Part shown: positions 8,142-15,771 of the stretch, piece by piece
Layout: every line of letters begins with the position of its first letter
Position numbering within the stretch: position 1 is the first letter of the stretch
NCBI GenBank assembly: GCA_900551385.1
Contig: URVS01000004.1
Span: 1-20,166, forward strand
Reading direction: 5' to 3'
Length of the DNA: 20,166 nt
Origin: an uncultured Mollicutes bacterium
Lineage (GTDB): Bacteria > Bacillota_I > Bacilli_A > RFN20 > CAG-449
Position numbers and translations under genes: made by a program
The notes under the pieces: generated by a model
Databases searched by the model: none
What the model was told of the DNA's origin: nothing
What the model saw: the letters and a program-made list of their open reading frames with translations, nothing else

Positions 8142-8854
8142 TATTTACCTCTTCCATACATAGCGATATAATCATTTAAATCTTTTAAAAATGATTTTCT
8201 TTTTGTTCTTGAAATAGGCAAATATTTATCTTCTACTATTACATCTTGATTTACAACACTAGTAACAAAAGATAAATTTACAAAATAACATCTATTACAC
8301 ATAGAAAATGGTTCATCTTTTAATATTTCTTGAAGATGTAATAAGGTTCCTGTACTTTTATATTCACCATCCAAAGTATGATAAATTAAGATATGTTGAA
8401 TTATTTCAACATATAATATCCTTGAAGAATTAATCTTTACTTTTCCATTTTTATTAGAAATCCATAATTCTTTTCCTTGATTTTTTTCTATTAATTTTAA
8501 AATATCTGTAAATCTTAATTTAAAAGCATTATATGAAATTGGTTTAATAACAAAATCAAACGCTCTAACTGAATAACCTTTAATAGCCATTTGTAACATA
8601 TTAGTTACAAAAACAATAATTACATTATCATCTTTTTCTCTAATTTTTTCTGCTATAGTCATTCCATCAACTCCAGGAAGCATAATATCTAAAAATAAAA
8701 TATCAGTTCCTGTATAATTATTTAAAAATACATTACCATCATTATAATGATTGATAACAAAATGTTTATGATATTCTTCACCATATTGATTAATACAATT
8801 TTTTAAAGCACTAGCGTCATCTATATTATCTTCAACTACAATTACATTAATCAT
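8141..8854 (-). CDS. LytTR-family response regulator
   Basis: 237 residues from the preferred ATG. The receiver domain (1-120) has the acidic pair E8-D9, the phosphorylation site D56 in LFLDIMLPG, T84 and the KP pair at 104-105. A LytTR DNA-binding domain follows (about 130-230), with ILYVEIIQHILIYHT and CNRCYFVNLSFV motifs. A TTG nine bases upstream (8863) is in frame, but it sits only 3 nt from the AAGGAAA ribosome site. ATG 8854, which gives the usual MINVIVVEDN beginning, is preferred. It is the first gene of the two-component operon. The promoter spacer upstream carries a ten-G run, so expression may be phase variable. Likely targets are the direct repeats at 6775-6807 and perhaps those at 8936-8990 (inference). 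Confidence 0.92.
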   Translation of the reverse strand: MINVIVVEDNIDDASALKNCINQYGEEYHKHFVINHYNDGNVFLNNYTGTDILFLDIMLPGVDGMTIAEKIREKDDNVIIVFVTNMLQMAIKGYSVRAFDFVIKPISYNAFKLRFTDILKLIEKNQGKELWISNKNGKVKINSSRILYVEIIQHILIYHTLDGEYKSTGTLLHLQEILKDEPFSMCNRCYFVNLSFVTSVVNQDVIVEDKYLPISRTKRKSFLKDLNDYIAMYGRGK

Positions 8855-8880
8855 TATTATCAATTTCCTTTATCAAGAGA

Positions 8881-8910
8881 ATTATAACCCCCCCCCCACT
8901 AATTTGTCAA
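8881..8910 (-). promoter_or_regulatory. Two-component promoter with a G10 tract in its spacer
   Basis: On the minus strand a perfect -35 box TTGACA (8910-8905) and a perfect -10 box TATAAT (8886-8881) are separated by 18 nt: AATTAGT, ten G (8897-8888), then T. Predicted transcription starts near 8874, about 20 nt before the regulator ATG. Loss of one G would give the optimal 17-nt spacer; other tract lengths should weaken the promoter. Spacer homopolymers of this kind control phase variation in other bacteria, for example poly-G at Neisseria porA. Confidence 0.75.
8888..8897 (-). repeat. G10 homopolymer (C10 on the + strand)
   Basis: Ten consecutive G on the coding strand in DNA where G/C runs above three are rare. 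It lies wholly inside the promoter spacer of the two-component operon. Such tracts mutate by slipped-strand mispairing, so length differences among cells or reads are expected. Confidence 0.9.
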
Positions 8911-8935
8911 ATTAAGATTTTCAATGAAAGTAAGC

Positions 8936-8990
8936 TGAACTGCTATTAATAAAGTAGACACTATTAATGTGAACTGCTATTAATAAAGTA
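8936..8990 (-). repeat. Two perfect 21-bp direct repeats, 34-bp period
   Basis: Identical 21-bp copies lie at 8936-8956 and 8970-8990 (the + strand begins TGAACTGCTATTAATAAAGT), with a partial ACTATTAAT-like copy between them. They sit 26-80 bp upstream of the regulator's -35 box. On the minus strand each holds AATAGCAGTTCA, which shares AATA...GTT.A with the putative operator AATAAGCGTTA(A/T). They may be autoregulatory binding sites of the LytTR regulator, although the 34-bp period differs from the canonical 21. The rest of the 8991-9080 gap shows no gene or clear signal. Confidence 0.6.
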
Positions 8991-9084
8991 TAATTTCCTG
9001 GTATTCCCTTTTTTAAAATCGTTCTAACCACGACAAAAATCTCTGTTTTAATCGAGACTTGATATCTAAAAATTAAGCATTAAA

Positions 9085-9109
9085 AAAATGAGAGTCAAAT
9101 CTCATTTTT
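9085..9109 (-). terminator. Intrinsic terminator after ffh
   Basis: TGAGA and TCTCA with a TTTGAC loop, extended by A/T pairs, followed on the minus strand by a run of seven T. It begins directly at the ffh stop codon. It separates the housekeeping block from the two-component promoter. The flanking A and T runs mean that it could act on either strand. Confidence 0.75.
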
Positions 9110-10436
9110 ATTTCATATTTGGAAATTTACCGCTTTTCATCATTTGAGGCATTTGTTTCATCATTTTCTTCATTTCCTCAAATTGATTTAATAAACGATT
9201 AATATCAGCTGATGTTGTTCCACTTCCACTTGCAATTCTTAATTTACGAGAATTTCTTAATATTTCTGGATGGCCTCTTTCTTCTGGAGTCATAGAACAA
9301 ATAATTGCTTTTGTTTTTTTAATTTGTTTTTGAGCTTTTTGTTGATCTTCATCAGATATTTTTGGCATACCAGGAATTAATTTAAGAATTTTAGACATTG
9401 ATATTTTATTAAATTGTTCCATTTGAGCAAGCATATCATTTAAATCAAATGTTCCAGACATCATTTTATTAGCAGCTTTTTTGGCTTGTTTTTCATCAAT
9501 TTCTTCACTGACTGTTTCAACTAAAGAAACAACATCACCCATTCCTAAAATTCTATCAGCCATTCTATCAGGGTGGAAAACTTCTAAATCTTCTAATTTT
9601 TCACCAACACCGATATATTTAATTGGAACTCCTGTTAAATGTTTAATTGATAAAGCCGCTCCACCACGAGAATCACCATCAAGTTTAGACATAACCATAC
9701 CAGTTAATTTTAATTTTTCATTAAATGCTTGAGCAACATTAACTGCTTCTTGTCCTGCCATAGCGTCAACTAATAACAATATTTCATTAGGATGAACTTC
9801 TTTTTCAATATTAACTAATTCATTCATTAATTTTTCATCAATTTGAAGACGACCTGCTGTATCAATAATAACTACATCATAATGTTCTTCATTAGCTTTT
9901 TTAACAGCTCTTTTTGATATTTCTACTGGATCAACTTTATCACCTAAAGTAAATACATCAACATCAATTTGTTTTCCAATTGTACATAATTGATCAATAG
10001 CCGCTGGACGATAAACGTCTCCTGCTACTAATAAAACTTTTTTAGCAAATTTCCTTTTTAATAATCTAGCAAGCTTACCAGAAGTAGTAGTTTTACCAGA
10101 GCCTTGTAAACCACACATCATAATAATAGTTGGTTTACCTTGAGGAGCAAAAATTAAATCACATTGATCTGCACCTAAAAGCTGTTCAATTTCATCATGA
10201 ACAATTTTTACTAACATTTGACCTGGACTAACTTTATTAAAGACTTTTTGTCCTATTGCTTTTTCTTTAACTGATGCAGTAAATTCTTTAACAACTTTAA
10301 AATTAACATCAGCTTCTAATAAAGCTATTCTAATTTCTTTAAGCATATCATTCATATTTGCTTCAGTAAGATATGCTTGACCACTTATTTTTTTAATAAT
10401 ACCAGTTAAACGATCTGATAATGATTCAAAAGCCAT
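9108..10436 (-). CDS. ffh: Signal recognition particle GTPase Ffh
   Basis: 442 residues, the usual Ffh length. The SRP54 protein binds signal peptides emerging from the ribosome and, with 4.5S RNA, delivers the nascent chain to FtsY at the membrane. An N-terminal four-helix domain is followed by the GTPase domain with P-loop GLQGSGKTT (109-117), DTAGR (192-196) and SKLDGD (250-255). The C-terminal methionine-rich M domain (from about 300) contains KILKLIPGMPK, an RxLRIASGSG motif and a Met-rich tail. The ATG overlaps the ylxM stop by one base (TAATG), so the pair is coupled. FtsY is encoded two genes upstream in the same direction. A terminator follows immediately. Confidence 0.98.
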   Translation of the reverse strand: MAFESLSDRLTGIIKKISGQAYLTEANMNDMLKEIRIALLEADVNFKVVKEFTASVKEKAIGQKVFNKVSPGQMLVKIVHDEIEQLLGADQCDLIFAPQGKPTIIMMCGLQGSGKTTTSGKLARLLKRKFAKKVLLVAGDVYRPAAIDQLCTIGKQIDVDVFTLGDKVDPVEISKRAVKKANEEHYDVVIIDTAGRLQIDEKLMNELVNIEKEVHPNEILLLVDAMAGQEAVNVAQAFNEKLKLTGMVMSKLDGDSRGGAALSIKHLTGVPIKYIGVGEKLEDLEVFHPDRMADRILGMGDVVSLVETVSEEIDEKQAKKAANKMMSGTFDLNDMLAQMEQFNKISMSKILKLIPGMPKISDEDQQKAQKQIKKTKAIICSMTPEERGHPEILRNSRKLRIASGSGTTSADINRLLNQFEEMKKMMKQMPQMMKSGKFPNMK

Positions 10437-10759
10437 TATTCATCCTCCTTAAATATATTTAATACTCTTTTATAATCTTCTTTAGAAATTTCTTTTTCTA
10501 ATAAAGATAATCTTTTATGTAAATTATTTTTTTTGCTAAGTAAATGTAATTTATCTTCAAAAAAAGATAAACTTTCTATTCCTTTTTTTAATGCATCATG
10601 AACAGCATTTCTTGAAACATTTTCTTGCTCAGCAATTTCTGTTAAAGACAAATCCATATTGTAATATAGCTTTATCATTTTTTGCTGAGTTTTTGAAAGT
10701 AATTCACCATATATATCAAATAATTCATTAACTAAAATATTTTTTTCAATTTCATCCAT
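10436..10759 (-). CDS. ylxM: YlxM, SRP-associated helix-turn-helix protein
   Basis: 107 residues, UPF0122/YlxM family. A sigma-region-4-like helix-turn-helix is visible in LTEIAEQENVSRNAVHDAL (about 39-57), followed by a coiled-coil-prone lysine/glutamate-rich tail. Genes of this family sit directly before ffh in many Firmicutes, and Streptococcus YlxM has been reported to interact with SRP components. Here the stop codon overlaps the ffh ATG by one base, and the start is 1 nt after the preceding small membrane protein gene. A role in modulating SRP activity is known family context; a DNA-binding role is suggested only by the fold. Confidence 0.9.
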   Translation of the reverse strand: MDEIEKNILVNELFDIYGELLSKTQQKMIKLYYNMDLSLTEIAEQENVSRNAVHDALKKGIESLSFFEDKLHLLSKKNNLHKRLSLLEKEISKEDYKRVLNIFKEDE

Positions 10760-10760
10760 C

Positions 10761-11009
10761 TTAAATAATCCAAAATAATAAAGAAACTACCATTAATATA
10801 ACAAAATAAATTGCTAATGTCTTATGAAATTCAGGATTTCTTAGTTTTTCTCTACCTCTAAAATCTAATAAAGAAAAGACTATTGCTACAATTAAATCAA
10901 AAACTATATAATACCAAATACCAGTTATTCCAAAATAAATTAAAACATATTGTAAAATAATTTGAAAAGCTAATAATAATACTAAATAAATAATAGAACT
11001 AGTTCTCAT
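10761..11009 (-). CDS. Small membrane protein with three predicted helices
   Basis: 82 residues from the preferred ATG at 11009; upstream in-frame ATG 11015 and GTG 11018 are less well placed, whereas AGGTGA precedes 11009 at a normal distance. The start lies inside the ftsY 3' end, and the stop is 1 nt before ylxM, so it is locked between SRP genes by translational coupling. Three hydrophobic segments are visible: IIYLVLLLAFQIILQYVLIYF, IWYYIVFDLIVAIVFSLL and TLAIYFVILMVVSLLFWII. The first loop is very short, and a basic stretch (RGREKLRN) lies between helices two and three. No family is recognised. Its position suggests a membrane-side partner of the SRP pathway, but this is inference only. 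Confidence 0.8.
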   Translation of the reverse strand: MRTSSIIYLVLLLAFQIILQYVLIYFGITGIWYYIVFDLIVAIVFSLLDFRGREKLRNPEFHKTLAIYFVILMVVSLLFWII

Positions 11010-11985
11010 TTTCATCACCTAAGCAAAGTCCATATAAATATTGATCTAAATCAAATTCTTCTAAATCTTCCATTTTTTCACCTAAACCAATAAATCTTAC
11101 AGGAACTCCTAATTCATCTCTTATTGCTAAAATAATACCACCTTTAGAAGTGCCGTCCATTTTAGTAATAATAACACCTGTTAAATCAGTACATTCTTTA
11201 AATGCTTTAGCTTGAATAACTCCATTTTGCCCAGTATTCGCATCAATAATTAAAAATATTTCATGTGGACCAGTAGGAATTTCTTTTTGAATGACTCTTT
11301 TCATTTTAGATAATTCGTTCATTAAATTAGTTTTATTTTGTAATCTTCCTGCTGTATCACAAATTACTAAATCAACTTTATCTTCTTTAGCTTTTTTTAT
11401 TCCATCATAACAAACTGAAGCTGGATCTTGATTATCTTTACCTGTAACTATTTCACATTTTAATCTTTCAGCCCAAACTTTTAATTGTTCAGTAGCGCCT
11501 GCTCTAAAAGTATCTCCTGCAACAAGTAAAACTTTTTTTCCTTGTTTTTGATATCTATAAGCAAGTTTAGCAATAGTAGTAGTTTTACCTACACCATTAA
11601 CACCCACTACAAGTAAAACAGTAGGTCCATCTTTTTGAAAATTAATTTCATTAACAATATCTGAACCTTGTTGAGCATAAGAAACAAACATTTTATCCAC
11701 TAATAATTCATTGATTTGATTTGGATCAGTAATTCCTTGCTCCATTGTTTCTTTTTTAGTAGCATCAACAATTTCTAAAGTAAGATTTACTCCAACATCT
11801 GCTTCAATTAATATTTGTTCTAATTCTTCAAAATATTCTTCATTTACTTTTTGATATCTACTTGTTAATGCTTTTAATTTTGATGAAAAATTTTTTCTTG
11901 ACTTATCTAAACCTGTAACATATTTTTCTTTTTGAGCAGTTGATTTACCTGCAATTTTTTCTTTTAAAAATTTAAATAATCCCAT
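10999..11985 (-). CDS. ftsY: SRP receptor FtsY
   Basis: 328 residues: a compact FtsY with a short basic N-terminal region (MGLFKFLKEKIAGK) that can bind membrane, rather than the long acidic A domain of E. coli. The NG GTPase domain shows P-loop GVNGVGKTT (128-136), VAGDTFRAGA, DTAGRLQNK and TKMDGTSKGG. It docks ribosome-SRP complexes at the membrane and forms the twin-GTPase complex with Ffh. It starts 1 nt after rnc (TAATATG) and overlaps the following small membrane protein gene. The smc gene often found between rnc and ftsY is absent. Confidence 0.97.
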   Translation of the reverse strand: MGLFKFLKEKIAGKSTAQKEKYVTGLDKSRKNFSSKLKALTSRYQKVNEEYFEELEQILIEADVGVNLTLEIVDATKKETMEQGITDPNQINELLVDKMFVSYAQQGSDIVNEINFQKDGPTVLLVVGVNGVGKTTTIAKLAYRYQKQGKKVLLVAGDTFRAGATEQLKVWAERLKCEIVTGKDNQDPASVCYDGIKKAKEDKVDLVICDTAGRLQNKTNLMNELSKMKRVIQKEIPTGPHEIFLIIDANTGQNGVIQAKAFKECTDLTGVIITKMDGTSKGGIILAIRDELGVPVRFIGLGEKMEDLEEFDLDQYLYGLCLGDENEN

Positions 11986-11986
11986 A

Positions 11987-12679
11987 TTAAATACCTGCTT
12001 TCTTACTTAATGCATCTCTAGCAGCATCTTCTTCTGCTAATTTCATGTTTTTTCCAACACCTTTACCTAATTTTAAAACTGATTTATCTAACATAACCAT
12101 ATATACTTCAACATAAAAAGTTTTATCTTGAGCAGGACCAGTTTCATTAGTTACTTCATATTTAATATTACCACGATAATTAGCTTGTAATAATTCTTGT
12201 AATTTAGATTTATAATCAGTTAATAAATCAATATCAAAATGTTTTATATCATCTAAAACAATTTTTGTAATTAAATCTTTAACAAAATTATAACCTTGAT
12301 CTAGATAAGTAGCACCTATAAAAGATTCAAAAACATCTTCAAGAATTTTTTGATTTGCACCTTCTTTTATTTGACCTTTGCCTAATTTAATTATTTCTCC
12401 AAAGCCTAATTTTTTTGAATAAGAAGCAAGAGTTGAAGAACAAACAACTTGAGCTCTTAATTTAGTCATTATTCCTTGAGACATAGTTGGATATAAATTA
12501 AAAATTAAATCAGCAACAATTAAATCTAAAACACCATCACCAATAAATTCTATTCTTTCATAATCAACGACACCATTTTTTACTTCATTAGCGTAAGAAG
12601 AATGAGTAAAAGCTTCTTCATAATATTCTATTTTATGAGGTTTGATATCAAAATTATTTAAAACATCAATTAGTTCCAT
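11987..12679 (-). CDS. rnc: Ribonuclease III
   Basis: 230 residues, the standard length. It cleaves double-stranded RNA, including rRNA precursors. The catalytic signature is ERIEFIGDGVLDL (41-53; the family consensus is close to ERLEFLGDAVLEL), with a second acidic cluster EDVFESFIGATYLD (about 118-131). The C-terminal double-stranded RNA-binding domain (about 158-228) starts at YKSKLQELLQ and ends with LAEEDAARDALSK. The gene overlaps the plsX 3' end by 14 nt and precedes ftsY by 1 nt, so it is coupled on both sides. Other family copies have Ala where this one has Gly50 in the signature; this should not affect catalysis. Confidence 0.97.
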   Translation of the reverse strand: MELIDVLNNFDIKPHKIEYYEEAFTHSSYANEVKNGVVDYERIEFIGDGVLDLIVADLIFNLYPTMSQGIMTKLRAQVVCSSTLASYSKKLGFGEIIKLGKGQIKEGANQKILEDVFESFIGATYLDQGYNFVKDLITKIVLDDIKHFDIDLLTDYKSKLQELLQANYRGNIKYEVTNETGPAQDKTFYVEVYMVMLDKSVLKLGKGVGKNMKLAEEDAARDALSKKAGI

Positions 12680-13658
12680 CTTTAAAACCTTCTTTTATTT
12701 TTTCAACAATATTTGTATTAGCCATGTTATAAGCTAATTCAAGCGCTTTTTTAAAAGCATAAGTATTAGAATTACCATGAGCTTTAATAACAACTCCATT
12801 AACTCCTAATAAAATTGCTCCTCCAAAAGATTTATAATCCATTTTATGTTTTAATTCATCAAAACCTTTTTTAGCAAATAGTCCACCTACTAAAGAAATA
12901 AAATTTCTATGAAAAGCATCTTTAATCATTTGAGACATCATTTTAGCTACACCTTCAGTAGCTTTTAAAAAGACATTACCTGTAAAACCATCTGCTACTA
13001 AAACATCAGCTTTTCCACTTAAACCATCTCTAGCTTCCATATTTCCTTCAAAAGAAGGGAAATTATTCTCTTTTAATAATTTAAAAGCTTCTTTAGTTAC
13101 TGGAGATCCTTTTTTATCTTCAGTTCCATTACTTAATAAATATACTTTAGGCTCTTTAACATTAAATATATTTTGTGAATATATTCTACCCATTTTTGCA
13201 AATTGAAATAATTGAGTAGGTGTATTTTCATTAGATGCACCTATATCTAATACTACAACTGGTTTATTTTCTACTTTTGTAGGAAAAGGAGATATTAAAG
13301 CTGCTCTTTCTACATTATCAATTAATTTTAATTTTAAAGTTGCTAATGATAAAAATCCACCTGTTGAACCTGCTGAAACTGCTGCATCAAGATTTTCTTC
13401 TTTATACAAAGAAAAGACTTTCATCATAGAAGAATCTTTCATTCTCATAACTTGTAAAGCTCCACATTCAATTGGTACAACTTCTGTAGTATGGAAAATT
13501 TTTACTCGTGGATTAGATTTTAAAGATTCTAATTCTTTTTCATCACCACAAGCATAAATCATTACATCTTTTTTTTCGTTTAAAAACTCATTTATCGCAG
13601 CAACAATAACTTCACTACCATTATCATTACCCATACAATCAACAGCAATTTTTAACAT
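12666..13658 (-). CDS. plsX: Phosphate acyltransferase PlsX
   Basis: 330 residues. PlsX makes acyl-phosphate from acyl-ACP, or runs in reverse, feeding PlsY for phosphatidic acid synthesis; it is a peripheral membrane enzyme. Motifs: MLKIAVDCMGNDNG at the N-terminus (many homologues have AMGGDN), AVSAGSTGGFLSLA, VVLDIGAS and DGFTGNVFLKATEG. Fatty-acid kinase FakA is encoded two genes upstream, and FakA plus PlsX is the known route for using exogenous fatty acids. It has AAAGGAG 8 nt before the ATG and its own -10 box upstream. It ends in TGA, which shows that TGA is a stop in this organism. No fapR, fabD, fabG or acpP lies beside it, unlike in Bacillus. Confidence 0.96.
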   Translation of the reverse strand: MLKIAVDCMGNDNGSEVIVAAINEFLNEKKDVMIYACGDEKELESLKSNPRVKIFHTTEVVPIECGALQVMRMKDSSMMKVFSLYKEENLDAAVSAGSTGGFLSLATLKLKLIDNVERAALISPFPTKVENKPVVVLDIGASNENTPTQLFQFAKMGRIYSQNIFNVKEPKVYLLSNGTEDKKGSPVTKEAFKLLKENNFPSFEGNMEARDGLSGKADVLVADGFTGNVFLKATEGVAKMMSQMIKDAFHRNFISLVGGLFAKKGFDELKHKMDYKSFGGAILLGVNGVVIKAHGNSNTYAFKKALELAYNMANTNIVEKIKEGFKDGTN

Positions 13659-13679
13659 ATATTTCAGCTCCTTTTTTTT

Positions 13680-13703
13680 ATTATATCAAAATAGTATATA
13701 ATT
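13680..13703 (-). promoter_or_regulatory. Possible promoter for plsX-rnc-ftsY-ylxM-ffh
   Basis: In the 57-nt gap between recG and plsX there is a consensus -10 box TATAAT (13685-13680) directly before an A-run and the AGGAG site. The matching -35 is weak (TTATTA at a 17-nt spacing). No FapR-like palindrome was seen here. Confidence 0.4.
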
Positions 13704-13715
13704 AATAACAATATC

Positions 13716-15716
13716 TTAATCAAACAAGACGATATCTTTGTCTTCATTTATCTTTTTTAATGCATAATCATAATATTTTTCATAATTAATATCATTTTTA
13801 TTATTTAAAATCATATTTGCATCATCTCTAGCACATTCAAACATTTTAAAATCATCAACAATATTTAAACATGAAAAACTAGGAAATCCTGATTGGGCTA
13901 CTCCTATTGTATCTCCAGGTCCTCTTAATTTCATATCCATTTCTGCAATATAAAATCCATCTTGTGAATTTTCTAATATCTTTAATCTTTCATCATATAC
14001 ATTATCATTTACTAATAAACATATTGCTTCTTGACCATCTCTTCCCACTCTACCTCTTAATTGATGAAGTGAAGCTAAACCAAAATGTGATGATGAATAA
14101 ATAATTATAGCCCCAGCTGATAAAACATTAATACCAAGTTCAATAACAGTAGTAGATACTAATATTAAAAATTCTTTATTAATAAATCTTTTTAATAAAT
14201 TATCTTTTTCTTCACTTTTCATTTTACCATGTAAAATATTAACTTGTTCATGATATAAAGTAGAAAACATATCATATAATTTTTCAGCTGAAGATAAAGA
14301 ACTATCTACATCTTTAATTTTAGGAGCGACAATAAATACTTGCCTATTATTTTCTAAACAATCTTTAATAGTTGCAAATATTTCCATTGATTGAGGATTA
14401 ACAATTTTAGTAATTACTTTTCTTTTATCATTTGGAAAAGTATTTAATGATGATATATCTAAATCACCATAAATTGATAATGCTAAAGTTCTAGGAATTG
14501 GAGTCGCAGACATCAATAATAAATCGCAACTATCGTCTTTAGAAATTAATTCATTTCTTTGATTAACTCCAAATCTATGTTGCTCATCAATGATTGCTAA
14601 ACCTAATGAACTATATTCAACATCACTTGAAAATAAAGCATGAGTACCAACAATAACATCAATTAAACCATCTTTTAATTGTTCTTTAATATTATTTTTT
14701 TCTTTCATGGTTAATGAGCCAATTAATAAACCAACTTTAATATCATAAGGAGTAAATAATTTAGTTAAATATTCATATTGTTGTCTAGCCAAAGAATCAG
14801 TAGGTACCATAAAAGCTCCTACTTTATGACGAAGAAAATTACCATATAAACTAACTGCAGATACAATAGTTTTACCTGTACCAACATCTCCTTGAAGTAA
14901 TCTATACATCAATTCTTTTTTATTCATGTCTAATATTATTTCTCTTATGGCTTTTATTTGATCAGTAGTTAATTTAAAAGGAAGATTAATAATAAATTCA
15001 TTTATTTTTTGTCCACTTATTTCTTCACCTTTACCATTAATAATAATTCTTTTATTTTCTCCACGAATAATTTGATTTTTTAGACAATATAAAAGACATT
15101 CATGATATTTTAAAGTTCTCATACCTAAATTAACATCATTTTCATTTTCTGGTAAATGTACTTTTTTTAATGCATCTTTTTTATCTAATAAACGATATTT
15201 ATTTTTTAATACTTGAGGTATTTCATCACTAATATAATCTTGATAATTAAAAAAAGTTCTTTCTACTAATTTTCTATATGTAGTAGAAGAAACATCACTT
15301 GGTAAATGGTAAACACTTCTTAATCTTTTTTCTTGTTCAATTTTTCCTTTAACAATACTAGAGGCTACTATTTCATTTTTTTTAGAATTGTATGTTCCTA
15401 AAACTGTAAATTCTTCACCTAAAGTTAAAGTTTTGATTAAATATGAACGATTAAATATTTTTACACTATAAATTTTATTTTTTAAAGAAACAAAATAAAA
15501 CGTAATTATATCGAATTTAGGTATTCTTGCTAATTTTGGATTAGAAACTAATTTACCTAAAATTGTAACTTTTTGATTATCTTCTAAAAATGTATCATCA
15601 GTATAAGACATATCTTCATAACGAAAAGGAAGATGATTAAAAACATCTTCACTAGTGAAAATATCTATTTTATTTAAACTCTCAATAAGATTTTTAGAAG
15701 TTGTTAAAAGTTTCAT
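13716..15716 (-). CDS. recG: ATP-dependent DNA helicase RecG
   Basis: 666 residues from the preferred start. RecG remodels stalled replication forks and branched DNA. An N-terminal wedge/OB region is followed by superfamily-2 motifs: LLQGDVGTGKT (Walker A, about 276-283), IIDEQHRFG (Walker B, RecG signature, about 377), SATPIPRT (about 403), and near the C-terminus QLRGRVGRDGQ and LRGPGDTIG. The frame is open for 23 more codons upstream (to 15785), but those codons run through a terminator hairpin. ATG 15716 has GGAG at a normal distance and gives MKLLTTSKNL, so it is the likely true start. It lies between fakA and plsX, as in Bacillus. Confidence 0.96.
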   Translation of the reverse strand: MKLLTTSKNLIESLNKIDIFTSEDVFNHLPFRYEDMSYTDDTFLEDNQKVTILGKLVSNPKLARIPKFDIITFYFVSLKNKIYSVKIFNRSYLIKTLTLGEEFTVLGTYNSKKNEIVASSIVKGKIEQEKRLRSVYHLPSDVSSTTYRKLVERTFFNYQDYISDEIPQVLKNKYRLLDKKDALKKVHLPENENDVNLGMRTLKYHECLLYCLKNQIIRGENKRIIINGKGEEISGQKINEFIINLPFKLTTDQIKAIREIILDMNKKELMYRLLQGDVGTGKTIVSAVSLYGNFLRHKVGAFMVPTDSLARQQYEYLTKLFTPYDIKVGLLIGSLTMKEKNNIKEQLKDGLIDVIVGTHALFSSDVEYSSLGLAIIDEQHRFGVNQRNELISKDDSCDLLLMSATPIPRTLALSIYGDLDISSLNTFPNDKRKVITKIVNPQSMEIFATIKDCLENNRQVFIVAPKIKDVDSSLSSAEKLYDMFSTLYHEQVNILHGKMKSEEKDNLLKRFINKEFLILVSTTVIELGINVLSAGAIIIYSSSHFGLASLHQLRGRVGRDGQEAICLLVNDNVYDERLKILENSQDGFYIAEMDMKLRGPGDTIGVAQSGFPSFSCLNIVDDFKMFECARDDANMILNNKNDINYEKYYDYALKKINEDKDIVLFD

Positions 15717-15741
15717 TTTTGTCTCCATTTTTCTCACTTTT

Positions 15742-15766
15742 AAAAAGCTCCCAACTAAGTGGGAGC
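15742..15766 (-). terminator. Intrinsic terminator between fakA and recG
   Basis: A perfect 7-bp GC-rich stem, GCTCCCA/TGGGAGC, with a 6-nt loop and a TTTTT tail on the minus strand. It begins 6 nt after the fakA stop codon. It would end the yloU-fakA transcript, so recG needs either read-through or its own promoter; none is obvious in the short gap. Confidence 0.88.
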
Positions 15767-15771
15767 ATTTT

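Noticed and set aside
8888..8897. Treating the G10 run as a mere sequencing or assembly error
   Set aside because: Its exact length may be uncertain, but it sits precisely between perfect -35 and -10 boxes, which an artefact would not explain.
9481..9732. Open frames on the + strand within ffh, and similar ones within recG, fakA and yloU
   Set aside because: They are antisense to well-identified conserved genes, without ribosome sites or recognisable products.
12666..12668. Mycoplasma genetic code (TGA = Trp)
   Set aside because: plsX ends at an in-frame TGA at the normal protein length, and tryptophans in this window are encoded by TGG.
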